NCBI GenBank assembly: GCA_025360565.1
Contig: JANYBY010000119.1
Location: forward strand, 23,907-87,906
Reading direction: 5' to 3'
Source: Bacteroidota bacterium
GTDB lineage: Bacteria; Bacteroidota; Bacteroidia; B-17B0; Aurantibacillaceae
DNA: 64,000 nucleotides
Every line of letters begins with the position of its first letter. The stretch's first letter is position 1. The notes beneath the pieces were generated by a model, which had not been told where the DNA came from, made no database searches, and saw nothing but the letters and a program-made list of their open reading frames with translations. Both the position numbers and the translations under genes were made by a program. This document shows positions 47,015 to 56,556 of the stretch, in pieces.

Positions 47015-47755
47015 ATGAAGAAGATATTAATACTCATTTACATCGTTTCTGCAACAGGTTTGAATGCGCAGTTTAAAGATTTTTTAAAAAAACAAAAGGA
47101 TAGTTTAATTAAAAAAGAAAAAGCGATCGTTGCCGGGGATAAAAAACCCGAATTAACCAACGATGAAGTTGTAAAAGGATTAAAAGAAGCCTTAACCATT
47201 GGCACAAATAATTCGGCGGCCTTAACAAGCAAGCTGGATGGATATAACAAGAACCCCCGCATTTTTATTCCTTGGCCGCAAGAGGCAAAAGACATGAAGG
47301 AAAAATTAATGAAATTGGGAATGGAAAAAAAGATAATAGAATTTGAAACCAGTTTAAACCGCGCCGCCGAAGAGGCCGCGAAAAAAGCCGCTTCCGTTTT
47401 TGTGGATGCGATAACCAATATGAGTTTGCAGGATGGTTTTGCAATTTTAAAAGGGGTTGATACAGCGGCCACCAATTATTTACGCAAAACAACGTATAAC
47501 CCTTTACATGATAAATTTATTCCGGTTGTAAAAGAAGCGGTAAATACAGTGAAAGTAACAAGTTATTGGAATCCATTAGTGACTACCTACAATAAAATTC
47601 CGGGCGTTAAAAAACAAAATCCTGATCTTGATGAATACGTTACCAACAAGGCCATTAACGGTTTAATGGTATTGATTGCAGACGAAGAAATGAAAATTCG
47701 CAAAGACCCTTTGGCGAGGGTGACCGATCTGTTGAAAAAGGTTTTCGGGCATTAA
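47015..47755 (+). CDS. DUF4197 family secreted protein
   Basis: A 246-residue protein with a signal peptide (ending ATGLNAQ). The mature part is helical and matches DUF4197: TNDEVVKGLKEALTIGTNNS, RIFIPWPQEAKDMKEKLMKLGM, NRAAEEAAKKAASVF and TSYWNPLVTTYNKIPG, with a C-terminal helix. Likely periplasmic; the function is not known. Monocistronic, ending 2 bp before the end of the convergent phospholipase D gene. Confidence 0.88.
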   Translation: MKKILILIYIVSATGLNAQFKDFLKKQKDSLIKKEKAIVAGDKKPELTNDEVVKGLKEALTIGTNNSAALTSKLDGYNKNPRIFIPWPQEAKDMKEKLMKLGMEKKIIEFETSLNRAAEEAAKKAASVFVDAITNMSLQDGFAILKGVDTAATNYLRKTTYNPLHDKFIPVVKEAVNTVKVTSYWNPLVTTYNKIPGVKKQNPDLDEYVTNKAINGLMVLIADEEMKIRKDPLARVTDLLKKVFGH

Positions 47756-47757
47756 AT

Positions 47758-49293
47758 TTATAAGATCTCTCTCGGAAAAATTTTCCTTGCAGCCGACTTT
47801 AACTGTTTTTTGGTTCCTGCTTCCGCATCAGGGTTATATTGCAAGGTAGTGTGCCAGCTGTTTTCGGATTTAAATTCTTCTTCCATATTTTTTAAAACAC
47901 CGGCTGCTATTTTTTGCGAATTAATTACCGTTATACATTCGCAATTTAAATTAGCACTGCGCGGGTCTAAATTAAAGGTACCTATTACCGTAAGGTTTCC
48001 GTCAATTACCATGGTCTTTGCATGCAGGCCAAAAATGGGCGCGTAATTAATTTTTTTGGGGAGCGCACCTGTCATAACTTTAAAACGTACTGCCGCATCG
48101 GGCCTGAATTCAAATATTTCTACACCCGTTTGCAATAAATTATTACGGCGTGTTTGGTAAGCGCTAAAGGCTTCAAAATTATCGGTTGATGCCAAACTGT
48201 TTGTGAGTATGCGTATTTTTACACCGCGTTTAACGGCAGCACTAAATATATTTTCACTTAAGGATGTGGTTATTAAATAAGGCGACTGAATATCAATTGT
48301 ATGTTTTGCTTCCTTCACTAATTTTATTAAAGCGCTTGTGCTAACACCGCCCCCGCCAAGGCCGTGACTGCCGTTGTTCTTCCCCGGCACATCGCTTACA
48401 AAATTTACGCTGTCAGTCCAAACCAAGTCACCACTGTTTTGTATGGCTTTAAAAGCGTTAGGTAAGTTTGTGATCTTGTCGCGAACCTGAGGCCAAAAAT
48501 TTTCGGGGTTACAAGCGTATTGATGCAAACGGTTAAAGCGGTTTGAATCTGTAAAATCAGTTTCTTTTTCAGTTGCCAACTTTGTAACGGGCACACTTAA
48601 ACTATCTTCCCAAAATTGTTCAAACGATTTTTTTACATCGGTTGTAACTTTGCCTAATAACAAAACATCGCGGTCTCTGAAATTATAACGGCGATCGTAA
48701 TCAAAATATTCATCGGCAATATTTCTGCCACCGGTAATTACAACTTTATCGTCAACCGTAAATGTTTTGTTGTGCATGCGTTGGTTGGCGCCTCTAAAAT
48801 CATTTTTAAATTTTCCTAACTTCTCATAAATATTTTTACCTAGGTTTACACCCGGGTTATAAATTTTTATCTCAATATTTTTGTGTGAATCCATGGTTAA
48901 AATTTCGTGAATTCCCGCTTCTACCATAATATCATCCACCAATATACGTACCTGCACACCTCTGTCGGCCGCACGAACCAGGTAATCGCAGGCAATAAGC
49001 CCCACATTATCGGTGCTAAAAATAAAATATTGTACATCAATTGTTTTTTCTGCGTACTCACATAGCCAGGCACGAGCTACCATGGCGTTGCCTCCGTCTT
49101 CAAGTACATACAGCCCGGTTTTATTTTGCATTTGCTCCGCTACAGGTTCCAGTTCTTTGGTAAGACTAACGCTATCGTTGCGATGTATGGTGGCGCAAAA
49201 ATCTTTTTTTTGTTCGGGCACTGTAGGGTTGGTTTCGCTGCAAGCAATTAGCAAAAACACCGGAAGCAAAAAAGAATATTTTTTTAAACTCAT
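47758..49293 (-). CDS. Phospholipase D family lipoprotein (cardiolipin synthase-like)
   Basis: A 511-residue protein with two HKD motifs: HNKTFTVDDKVVITGGRNI at about residue 170 and HAKTMVIDGNLTVIGTFNLD in the C-terminal half, as in cardiolipin synthases and PLD-type nucleases. A lipobox (FLLIACS) follows the N-terminal ATG at 49293; an upstream ATG at 49317 would add 8 residues. The periplasm-facing lipoprotein form suggests action on lipids or another phosphodiester at the cell envelope. Confidence 0.9.
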   Translation of the reverse strand: MSLKKYSFLLPVFLLIACSETNPTVPEQKKDFCATIHRNDSVSLTKELEPVAEQMQNKTGLYVLEDGGNAMVARAWLCEYAEKTIDVQYFIFSTDNVGLIACDYLVRAADRGVQVRILVDDIMVEAGIHEILTMDSHKNIEIKIYNPGVNLGKNIYEKLGKFKNDFRGANQRMHNKTFTVDDKVVITGGRNIADEYFDYDRRYNFRDRDVLLLGKVTTDVKKSFEQFWEDSLSVPVTKLATEKETDFTDSNRFNRLHQYACNPENFWPQVRDKITNLPNAFKAIQNSGDLVWTDSVNFVSDVPGKNNGSHGLGGGGVSTSALIKLVKEAKHTIDIQSPYLITTSLSENIFSAAVKRGVKIRILTNSLASTDNFEAFSAYQTRRNNLLQTGVEIFEFRPDAAVRFKVMTGALPKKINYAPIFGLHAKTMVIDGNLTVIGTFNLDPRSANLNCECITVINSQKIAAGVLKNMEEEFKSENSWHTTLQYNPDAEAGTKKQLKSAARKIFPREIL

Positions 49294-49320
49294 TGAAAAA
49301 AATATGACACCCTTCATTTT

Positions 49321-50157
49321 TTAAAATTGCCTTTGCGCAATTATTTTGCAAAGACTTGTTTTGGGTTCGTTAAAATTATAAGTACCGTTGGCAAAATTAA
49401 ATGAGTAAGCATTGTCTTGCCCATATTGTGTGCTGGTCCAATATTTATCTGTACTAAAATTACCTTTTTGGTTTTGAGAACAGTATTTATACAAAGCATC
49501 AAGATCTAATTCAGTTGGCAAATACCAATCGCTGTAACCATTAAGGTTAAGATTGTAACAGTATTTGGCCGCATAAGAGGCATCGGCGCATTGGGTAACA
49601 ATGCTTTCGGTATTTCCTAAACCGTAACCCATGTATCCGGCATCGGCATCATTAATTAAAAAGCCGGGGCAGCCCCATTGTAGGATGATTGTACCTGTTA
49701 AAATGGCTTCAAGGTAAGTGTAATACATGGGGGCGGGATCTTTATAAAAAATAATTCCACCGGCAGGACCGATGTCTCCTACACGGTACTCGTTATTGGT
49801 TGAAAAACTTTGCTGGTTGCCGTAATATAATGTACCGTTGCTTAAAACTGAATAACCACGCACATAATACGTAGTGTTTGGCACAAGGCCTTCAACAGTA
49901 ACTTCCATATCACCCTTACCACTTCCGTCTTCAAGGTTAACATCATCAATGGTGGGGGTATCATGCGTACTGTAGCAAAATCCGCGTTTAGTAATTTTTG
50001 TAAAACCCAGTTTACCGGCAAAGCCTGTAAACGTAGCTCTTGTAGCCATAATAGCTGATACCGCTGAAGTCTTCACCTCGTACCGGTTTTTTTTGCAGCT
50101 AGTAAAACTAAAGATGAATAGGAGTGATAAGAAGCATATAAAATATATAGATCTCAT
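49321..50157 (-). CDS. Lipoprotein with FN3-like and DUF1566 (Lcl-type) domains
   Basis: A 278-residue lipoprotein (lipobox FSFTSC). Residues 25-125 form a fibronectin-III-like domain (ITKRGFCYSTHDTPTIDD, LVPNTTYYVRGYSVLSNGT). The rest is a DUF1566-type domain with GPAGGIIFYKDP, NGYSDWYLPTELDLDALYKY and YWTSTQYGQDNAYSFNFANG. This arrangement is common among Bacteroidota surface lipoproteins. The ligand is unknown. Confidence 0.85.
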   Translation of the reverse strand: MRSIYFICFLSLLFIFSFTSCKKNRYEVKTSAVSAIMATRATFTGFAGKLGFTKITKRGFCYSTHDTPTIDDVNLEDGSGKGDMEVTVEGLVPNTTYYVRGYSVLSNGTLYYGNQQSFSTNNEYRVGDIGPAGGIIFYKDPAPMYYTYLEAILTGTIILQWGCPGFLINDADAGYMGYGLGNTESIVTQCADASYAAKYCYNLNLNGYSDWYLPTELDLDALYKYCSQNQKGNFSTDKYWTSTQYGQDNAYSFNFANGTYNFNEPKTSLCKIIAQRQF

Positions 50158-50225
50158 TTTATTTATTTTAAGTGATTGTGTAAAGATAATTATTTAAGGT
50201 TTAAAAGGAAACAGCCTAATTTTAT

Positions 50226-51173
50226 TTAATAAAACAAATTAGCATTGCTAAACACATTCAAATACAACTCGGGCTTTTTAATTTTTTGGTTAGATTCGTA
50301 TAAATACTGATTTCCATTCTCATCCAACATAGGTATATGGCAATTGTTGCGTTTAAACCATTTTTTTGGTAAAAAAGCTGCATCGTGAATTAATTTGTTT
50401 TGTACAAAATTTCGTACTTGTTCGGCATCTACCCCAATATTTGCTTGTGCAATTTGCGATAGGCCCATGTTGTATTTAAACTGTGCGCTTAGTAATCCGT
50501 GAGAATAGTTTGTGTACCGGCCGCCTGTTGTATCCATATAACATCCCGCCGGATAATTTTTTGCATCTCTTACAGTTTTGCCCATTGCCCCTGTCCACAT
50601 GGTGCAATTAACTGCCGCCTGAAAAACATTTTTATATTGGTACTGAATTAAAAAAGCGCCGGTTCTAAACCTATCTAACAAAGGTTTTGCCAAAATATCA
50701 TTTTCAATGATGAACGAAAAAGAATTAAATTGAAGAGCAATGATCCCTGTTTTTTGCGAGGTTTTTATTTTATTGAAATACAAATTGTACGAATATGAAA
50801 CGGAATACGGATAGCCTGTTTGGTTTGAAACGGAATTGAAAAAAGAGTTTTCGGTAGTTTGCCAATTACCATAACCTAAAACCAGCCCCTGAGACAAAAC
50901 AAATTCGGCATGCGGTTTTTTTGGCCCGAGGTTTTTTAAATTCACATACACTCTGGCTTCAGTATTAGCTTGAACAAAATTATTGATATAAAAAAAATTG
51001 AAGTTTAAACCAATTCGCTGAAAATGCGAACCAAAAGCGAAATTACCACCAACGTTAAAGCCGATGTGATCTGTATTGTATAGTATATCCTGTGCTTTAA
51101 AGCAATTAAAAAACAAAAGAAAAAGCGGAATATAGTAAAACTTTAATTTCAACACAGTTTTTTTCGTTGGCAT
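50226..51173 (-). CDS. Putative polymorphic toxin type 23-like / beta-barrel protein
   Basis: A 315-residue secreted protein (signal peptide, then beta-rich sequence). The part DRFRTGAFLIQYQYKNVFQ, GRYTNYSHGLLSAQFKYNM, IGVDAEQVRNFVQNKLIHD resembles proteins annotated as polymorphic toxin type 23, though the alternating-strand pattern may simply mean a small outer-membrane barrel. No immunity gene is obvious next to it, so a toxin role is doubtful. The gap 51174-51312 after its start is unremarkable. Confidence 0.45.
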   Translation of the reverse strand: MPTKKTVLKLKFYYIPLFLLFFNCFKAQDILYNTDHIGFNVGGNFAFGSHFQRIGLNFNFFYINNFVQANTEARVYVNLKNLGPKKPHAEFVLSQGLVLGYGNWQTTENSFFNSVSNQTGYPYSVSYSYNLYFNKIKTSQKTGIIALQFNSFSFIIENDILAKPLLDRFRTGAFLIQYQYKNVFQAAVNCTMWTGAMGKTVRDAKNYPAGCYMDTTGGRYTNYSHGLLSAQFKYNMGLSQIAQANIGVDAEQVRNFVQNKLIHDAAFLPKKWFKRNNCHIPMLDENGNQYLYESNQKIKKPELYLNVFSNANLFY

Positions 51174-51312
51174 TTGGACTATTAAATTTCTCTCAAAGCC
51201 TAAAGCTTCTGCGAGAAATATTTTTTAGGCCTCGCGTCTCGACCCGACACCTGACCTAGCACCTCTCGGGCTTGACTCCCTATTATCTAGACTCTTGTTG
51301 CCTTTTTAAAAG

Positions 51313-51837
51313 CTAATGGTTATATTCAATTATTAATTGATGTAACTGCAAATGGTTTAAATTTAATCCCTCAACCGTAATATGTGCTTGTTTGTAATAC
51401 ACATTGCGCGCCGTCAATTTTTCTTCTACAAAGGTATTCAGATTTTCTGAAGCCACGTTCTTTAACAGAGGCCTTTTTTGTTTGGATTTTTGTAACCGCT
51501 CAGTTAAAGCAGCCGCGGGCATTTCAATATAAACCAGCAAGCCGGTTTTTTTTACAACGTTTATATTGTCGTTGAAGCAGACGGTGCCACCCCCTAAAGA
51601 AATTACAAGGCTCTCGTTACTTTTTATTAATTCGTTCAAATAAGTTGTTTCCAGTTTGCGGAACTCTTCTTCCCCTTCATTATCAAAAATAAACTGAACG
51701 GTTTTGTTTTCTTTTACCTGTATATAAAGATCCAGGTCAACAAATGGTTTTTTTAAAATACCCGCTAATTTTTTACCGTGAGTAGATTTGCCGCTGCCCA
51801 TGAAACCGCATAAAAAAATATGTTGTACTGCCGCCAT
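51313..51837 (-). CDS. aroK: Shikimate kinase
   Basis: Phosphorylates shikimate at its 3-OH with ATP in aromatic amino acid synthesis. The 174-residue protein has the P-loop GFMGSGKSTHGKKLA, the shikimate-binding DLD segment (FVDLDLYIQ), the SLGGGTVCF Walker-B-like motif and the lid region RPLLKN. The ATG overlaps the hemB stop codon, making it the last gene of the heme operon. Confidence 0.92.
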   Translation of the reverse strand: MAAVQHIFLCGFMGSGKSTHGKKLAGILKKPFVDLDLYIQVKENKTVQFIFDNEGEEEFRKLETTYLNELIKSNESLVISLGGGTVCFNDNINVVKKTGLLVYIEMPAAALTERLQKSKQKRPLLKNVASENLNTFVEEKLTARNVYYKQAHITVEGLNLNHLQLHQLIIEYNH

Positions 51838-52817
51838 TATTTTTTTAGCGACAAAGCAAATTCCTTTGCAAAGTAAGTTAGTATAACCGAAGCGCCTGCC
51901 CGTTTAATGCTTAACAGGATCTCGTCGCGTACTTTATCTCCATCGATCCATTTTTTTTGTGCGGCGGCTTTTACCATGGCGTATTCGCCGCTTACATTAT
52001 ACGCCGCAATTGGCAAAGTAAAATTATCGTTCAGTGTTTTTATAACATCTAAATAACTTAAAGCGGGTTTTACCATTAAAAAATCTGCGCCTTCCATAAG
52101 ATCCAGCTCGGCTTCTAAAATGGCTTCTTTGCTGTTGGCAGGATCCATCTGGTATGTTTTTTTATCGCCAAATTTTGGCGCACTGTCCAACGCGTCTCTG
52201 AACGGGCCGTAAAACGCACTGGCGTATTTAGCGGTATAACTCATTATGGAAACATTCGTAAAATTATTATCATCTAACGTTTCGCGTACTACACCCACTC
52301 TTCCATCCATCATATCACTTGGGCCAATTATATCCGCGCCGGCCTCAGCTTGTACCAAAGCCATTTTTGCTAAAATATCTAATGTCTCGTCGTTTAAGAT
52401 CTCTCCGTGTTTTACCAAACCATCGTGTCCATCGCTGCTGTATGGATCCATAGCCACATCCGTCATAATAACAGCTTCGGGAAAATATTTTTTAATTTCT
52501 TTAATGGTGGCAGGATATAATCCTTTTTTGTTTAAACCTTCAGTTGCTTTTTTATCTTTTAATTTATCGCTTAAACTTGGGAACAAACAAAAGGTATTTA
52601 ATCCCAACTTTAAACACGACTCAATTTCTTTTAAGATAAGATCGCCGCTCATTCTGTAAATGCCGGGCATAGAGCTAACTTCGGCCTTTTTATTTTTCCC
52701 ATCAATTAAAAATAACGGAAAGATAAGATCATCTGTTGTTACATGATTTTCTCTTACCATATTTCTGATGGCTACGTTCTTTCGGTTGCGGCGCGGACGT
52801 TGGGTTATCTTTGTCAT
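51837..52817 (-). CDS. hemB: Porphobilinogen synthase (delta-aminolevulinic acid dehydratase)
   Basis: Joins two 5-aminolevulinate molecules into porphobilinogen. The 326-residue protein keeps the active-site lysine segments MVKPALSYLD and VSIMSYTAKYAS (Schiff base lysines), PSDMMDGRVG and DVAMDPYSSDGHDGLV. The metal site appears of the Asp-rich or Mg-dependent type rather than the triple-Cys zinc type, since the cysteine triad is absent (inference). Lies between hemCD and aroK in the operon. Confidence 0.95.
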   Translation of the reverse strand: MTKITQRPRRNRKNVAIRNMVRENHVTTDDLIFPLFLIDGKNKKAEVSSMPGIYRMSGDLILKEIESCLKLGLNTFCLFPSLSDKLKDKKATEGLNKKGLYPATIKEIKKYFPEAVIMTDVAMDPYSSDGHDGLVKHGEILNDETLDILAKMALVQAEAGADIIGPSDMMDGRVGVVRETLDDNNFTNVSIMSYTAKYASAFYGPFRDALDSAPKFGDKKTYQMDPANSKEAILEAELDLMEGADFLMVKPALSYLDVIKTLNDNFTLPIAAYNVSGEYAMVKAAAQKKWIDGDKVRDEILLSIKRAGASVILTYFAKEFALSLKK

Positions 52818-52845
52818 AATGCTTTTAATTTTCTTAATAGCCGTA

Positions 52846-54426
52846 CTAACTTATACTTAAAATAGATTGAAACAACCCAAGGTCATCAAAACTAATGGGC
52901 TTAACCGCCACTTTTACTTTTACTTTGTTTAAAGCGGCTGCGGTTGCATCGCCCATGGCCACTGCCTTTTGGCCGGGAATCCATTTATTTTTTTCGAAAT
53001 AGGCCTGTACATTGCTTGGCGAAGTAAAAACAACAATTTGTGTTTCCGGATCTATTTCCTCACTGTGTTTCATGGTAACGTAAACATTTAAATTAATTAC
53101 GTTATCGCGTTTCGGCATTTGCCATTGTATGCTTTGTAAACTATCTTTCGCAATGGGGAATAAAACTTTGGAGCTGCCAACTTTCGCGGCAAATTGTTTA
53201 CCCACTAATTTGGTGTCGGCATTTTGTCCGATAAAATCGGCTCTATGGCCATGAGCTCTCAATTCCGCGCTGGTGGAGGCGCCCACGCAGCCAAACTTCA
53301 TACCTTTGACTTCGGGTTTTTGACTAAAAAAATATTGTACGGCGTGTTTACTGCTAAAAAATACCCATTCGGTTTTTGCAAACTCTTTAAATTTTATCTG
53401 GCGAAATTCAATTAAACTTTTTCCAACTACATCAAAACCTAAACCTTTTAAAGCTCTTGGCAAATAATCGTTTTCGCGAAAGGTTTTTGTAACAAATACT
53501 TTTTGCGGTTTTATGCCTTTTATTTTATCTGTTATTTCATCGGCCAAACCATCGGTAATGGTGGTTTCAAAATATAACTGTTTGGGTTGTTTGTTCCATT
53601 CATCGGCCACACTTACCCACACTCTAAATTTTAATCTGTCTTCATCATTTAAGTCGGCATCGCAATAAGCGCCTAATGGTAAATGACAGCCGCCATCGAA
53701 TAAATTTAAAATGGTACGCTCAATATTTATTTTTACGAGTACATCAAAATCGCTTATTGTATCAATTATCGACATTAATTTATCATCGTCGTCGCGTGTT
53801 TGCCATGCTAACACACCCTGAGCGGGGGCAGGCACAAATTCTTCAGGGCTTAATTTTTCGGAATACAGATCCTCAACATCCAACTCCAATCTTTCAACAC
53901 CCGCCGTTGCAATTACAATGGCATCGTATTCGCCTTTGCGCAATTTTTCAATACGGGTTGGCACATTGCCGCGCAAGTCTTTTAATTCTACATCGGGCCT
54001 AAAGGCAAGCAGCTGTGATTTTCTTCTTGCTGATGAAGTGCCAACAATAGCGTTCTTTTTTAAATTCCATTTTTGTTTATCATCCACATTTTCTTTTCTG
54101 ATCAACATCAGGTCACTTGGATCTTCACGTTTTGAAACGCCGGCAATTAATAAGCCGTAAGGGCTCTCGGTTGGCAGATCTTTATGGGAATGCACCGCAA
54201 GGTCAATTTCTTTTTTTAAAAGGGCTTCTTCCAGTTCTTTTGTAAAAAAACCTTTGCCCTCCATTTTATCAAAACTTGTATTTAATTTTTGCGAATCATC
54301 CCCGGCTGTTTTAATGATTTTTATTTCAACCGTATGGCCTTTTTCTTCCAATAAGGTTTTAGTGTGGTTGGCTTGCCACAATGCCAGTTCGCTGCCCCGG
54401 GTGCCTATAATGATCTTTTGACTCAC
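52846..54426 (-). CDS. hemC: Fused hydroxymethylbilane synthase / uroporphyrinogen-III synthase
   Basis: A 526-residue bifunctional protein for two successive heme steps. Residues 1 to about 300 are HemC: IIIGTRGSELALWQANH, DLAVHSHKDLPTE, and the dipyrromethane-cofactor cysteine in DGGCHLPLGAYCD. Residues about 305-526 are HemD-like: KVFVTKTFRENDYLPRALKG, WVFFSSKHAVQYFF, FGCVGASTSAELRAHG and VVFTSPSNVQAYF. The HemC-HemD fusion explains the lack of a separate hemD in the operon. The order is hemA, hemCD, hemB. Confidence 0.94.
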   Translation of the reverse strand: MSQKIIIGTRGSELALWQANHTKTLLEEKGHTVEIKIIKTAGDDSQKLNTSFDKMEGKGFFTKELEEALLKKEIDLAVHSHKDLPTESPYGLLIAGVSKREDPSDLMLIRKENVDDKQKWNLKKNAIVGTSSARRKSQLLAFRPDVELKDLRGNVPTRIEKLRKGEYDAIVIATAGVERLELDVEDLYSEKLSPEEFVPAPAQGVLAWQTRDDDDKLMSIIDTISDFDVLVKINIERTILNLFDGGCHLPLGAYCDADLNDEDRLKFRVWVSVADEWNKQPKQLYFETTITDGLADEITDKIKGIKPQKVFVTKTFRENDYLPRALKGLGFDVVGKSLIEFRQIKFKEFAKTEWVFFSSKHAVQYFFSQKPEVKGMKFGCVGASTSAELRAHGHRADFIGQNADTKLVGKQFAAKVGSSKVLFPIAKDSLQSIQWQMPKRDNVINLNVYVTMKHSEEIDPETQIVVFTSPSNVQAYFEKNKWIPGQKAVAMGDATAAALNKVKVKVAVKPISFDDLGLFQSILSIS

Positions 54427-54452
54427 AGTTTAAAGTTACCTGAAATTAGAGA

Positions 54453-55685
54453 TTAATCTTTTGAATTTAATAAAACTTCTTTAGCCGTTTTAATGGCCAC
54501 GGCGTTGTATTTTTTTTCAACGTACGAAAGTATTTTGTCAAGCACTTCTTTGCTTTGGTGATCGAGCGAATTAATTTCTTTTGCAAAAACTTCGTTTAAG
54601 GCTAAGTCTTTTATGGCTCTAACTTGTTTTGGCACTTCGCCAAAAGCCAATTCAATTTTACGTTCGCGGCGTAGCCAATTGAATTGTTCGGTTTTTGCCT
54701 GTATTATTTGTTCGCACTTAATAATTTCGTTCTTGCGCAATTGTAAATTTATTTCGGCTTGCTCTTTTAAAGAGTTTATATCTATATAATTTATTTTTAT
54801 ATTTTCGTTCACTACTTCTTCGTGCACATTAGCCGGCAAACCAAGATCGATCACAATTTTTTTTGTTTGATAATTTTTAATTAAATTATCATAAATATTT
54901 TTATCGATCAAGGGTTTGTTGGATGCAGTACAAATGATAAGCACATCAAATCCTTTATCGTAAGTAGCCAGCTCGTTAAGGTCGTAAGCATCGCCCTTAA
55001 GGGTTTTGGCCAATTTTTGGGCGTTTGCTAATGTGCGGTTAAACACGGTAAAGTTTGCAAATTTATGTTTTTGCAAATAATTTGCCATGGCTGTATTTGT
55101 TTCGCCACTGCCAATAAAAAGGATCCGCGCATCGTTTTTAATGCCTAATTGTTTTAATTTTCGGTAAGCCAAAGAAACAACGGAAACGGGATTTTTTGCA
55201 ATATCTGTTTTGGTATAAACTTCTTTGGCGGTTTCAATGGTTTGCTTTGTGAGCAAGCGCATAAAATCGCCGGTAAGGCCCAACATATTGCAAAAATCGT
55301 AAGCCTTACGCACCTGGGTAATAATTTCTCTTTCGCCAACAACTAATGAATCTAAGGAAGAAGCCACTTTTAAAATATGGTTAACCCCTTCATCGCCATA
55401 AAAAATTTGAGCGTTTTCAGAAAGGGTATTCGCTTCAATATTTGTAAGAAGGGGATTAACGAACAAACAAATTTCTTTTATCAGAACAGGATTGATCTCG
55501 GATTTGCAACGAATAAATAATTCAACGCGGTTACAGGTGCTTAAAAAAAGTAATTCCTCAAACCCGAAATGTAATTTTAGTGATTTTAAAAGTTTAGTTT
55601 GTTCTTCGGATGCAAGATGAAGTTTACCAACAAGCTCTAACGCTATGTTTTTATGGGTAAATGCTATGACCTTAAATGCTTCCAC
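54453..55685 (-). CDS. hemA: Glutamyl-tRNA reductase
   Basis: First committed enzyme of heme synthesis by the C5 route; reduces glutamyl-tRNA to glutamate-1-semialdehyde with NADPH. The protein (about 410 residues) has the catalytic Cys in LSTCNRVELF, GEREIITQVRKAY, the NADP-binding IGSGETNTAMANYL and a C-terminal dimerisation domain. The GTG at 55685 gives MEAFKVIAFTHKN, the best N-terminus; a TTG at 55697 is 4 codons upstream. First gene of the hemA-hemCD-hemB-aroK operon. Confidence 0.94.
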   Translation of the reverse strand: MEAFKVIAFTHKNIALELVGKLHLASEEQTKLLKSLKLHFGFEELLFLSTCNRVELFIRCKSEINPVLIKEICLFVNPLLTNIEANTLSENAQIFYGDEGVNHILKVASSLDSLVVGEREIITQVRKAYDFCNMLGLTGDFMRLLTKQTIETAKEVYTKTDIAKNPVSVVSLAYRKLKQLGIKNDARILFIGSGETNTAMANYLQKHKFANFTVFNRTLANAQKLAKTLKGDAYDLNELATYDKGFDVLIICTASNKPLIDKNIYDNLIKNYQTKKIVIDLGLPANVHEEVVNENIKINYIDINSLKEQAEINLQLRKNEIIKCEQIIQAKTEQFNWLRRERKIELAFGEVPKQVRAIKDLALNEVFAKEINSLDHQSKEVLDKILSYVEKKYNAVAIKTAKEVLLNSKD

Positions 55686-55830
55686 GCTATACCGCAAAGA
55701 TGGTATTTTTATGGGGTTTGTTTGTCATTTAAATGTCATTCTTTCCCTTTATAATTTTTAGTAGTGAGGCAACCTAACGCAGAAAAATATCGTTGGCAAA
55801 CAAATGCGATCTGCAAATTTTACCTTTGAT

Positions 55831-56466
55831 CTACCACTTTTTATACTTTTTAAATTTTGTAAAAGCCTCTTCATCTTTAAAAACAGAAAATAATTCGCGG
55901 TTAAATCCTTTATCCGTATCGTTATAAATAACACAGTAACCCAAAACATTGCGACTGATCATATTGTTTTTAGGATCTAAGGCCCAGCTTTCATAAAAAT
56001 CAATTTGCCTTACTTGTTCAATTGCCTTGGTAGAATCAGTACTGCCTGCTACCCTTACAATAAAAGAGTTTCCCTCTTTATCAAATTGTTCCTGATCAAC
56101 ACTGTCTCCTTTTATTACTAATTTTTTACTGAGTTCGCCGGGTTTAGTAAGCTTTCCCATAACATATAATTTGGCGTTCGGATCGTGAATCATTGCCGTA
56201 ACAATTTTTAAAAACTCATTAAACTGAACATCGTTCAAAAAAAACTCTTTCCCATGAAAAGCGTCGTAATCGTGCATATTGCCGTCTCCCGCGTCTTTAG
56301 CAACAGTTTTAATAGAAGTGGTATCGTACAAAATGATACTGGTTTCAATAAAGGGCGTAATTTCAATTAAATTGCCGTTGGTTTTGCCCGATGCTTTATC
56401 AGCTTGGTTACACGAGCAAAAAATGCAAACAGATAAAATAATGCTTGTAAGTTTGAGTAGTTTCAT
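55831..56466 (-). CDS. Lipoprotein of unknown function
   Basis: A 211-residue lipoprotein: MKLLKLTSIILSVCIFCSC is the signal with lipobox; an earlier in-frame ATG at 56541 adds 25 residues that read as linker and is unlikely. The mature part is soluble, with a conserved-looking DAGDGNMHDYDAFHGKEFFLND and mixed alpha/beta features. No family was recognised. Confidence 0.7.
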   Translation of the reverse strand: MKLLKLTSIILSVCIFCSCNQADKASGKTNGNLIEITPFIETSIILYDTTSIKTVAKDAGDGNMHDYDAFHGKEFFLNDVQFNEFLKIVTAMIHDPNAKLYVMGKLTKPGELSKKLVIKGDSVDQEQFDKEGNSFIVRVAGSTDSTKAIEQVRQIDFYESWALDPKNNMISRNVLGYCVIYNDTDKGFNRELFSVFKDEEAFTKFKKYKKW

Positions 56467-56556
56467 AAAATAATTTTTGGGTTTATAAATGATATAAGAA
56501 CCAATTTTTAATTTCGTTACAAAAACAGTTACCCAAGGCAAATTCCTTTGTTAAGC

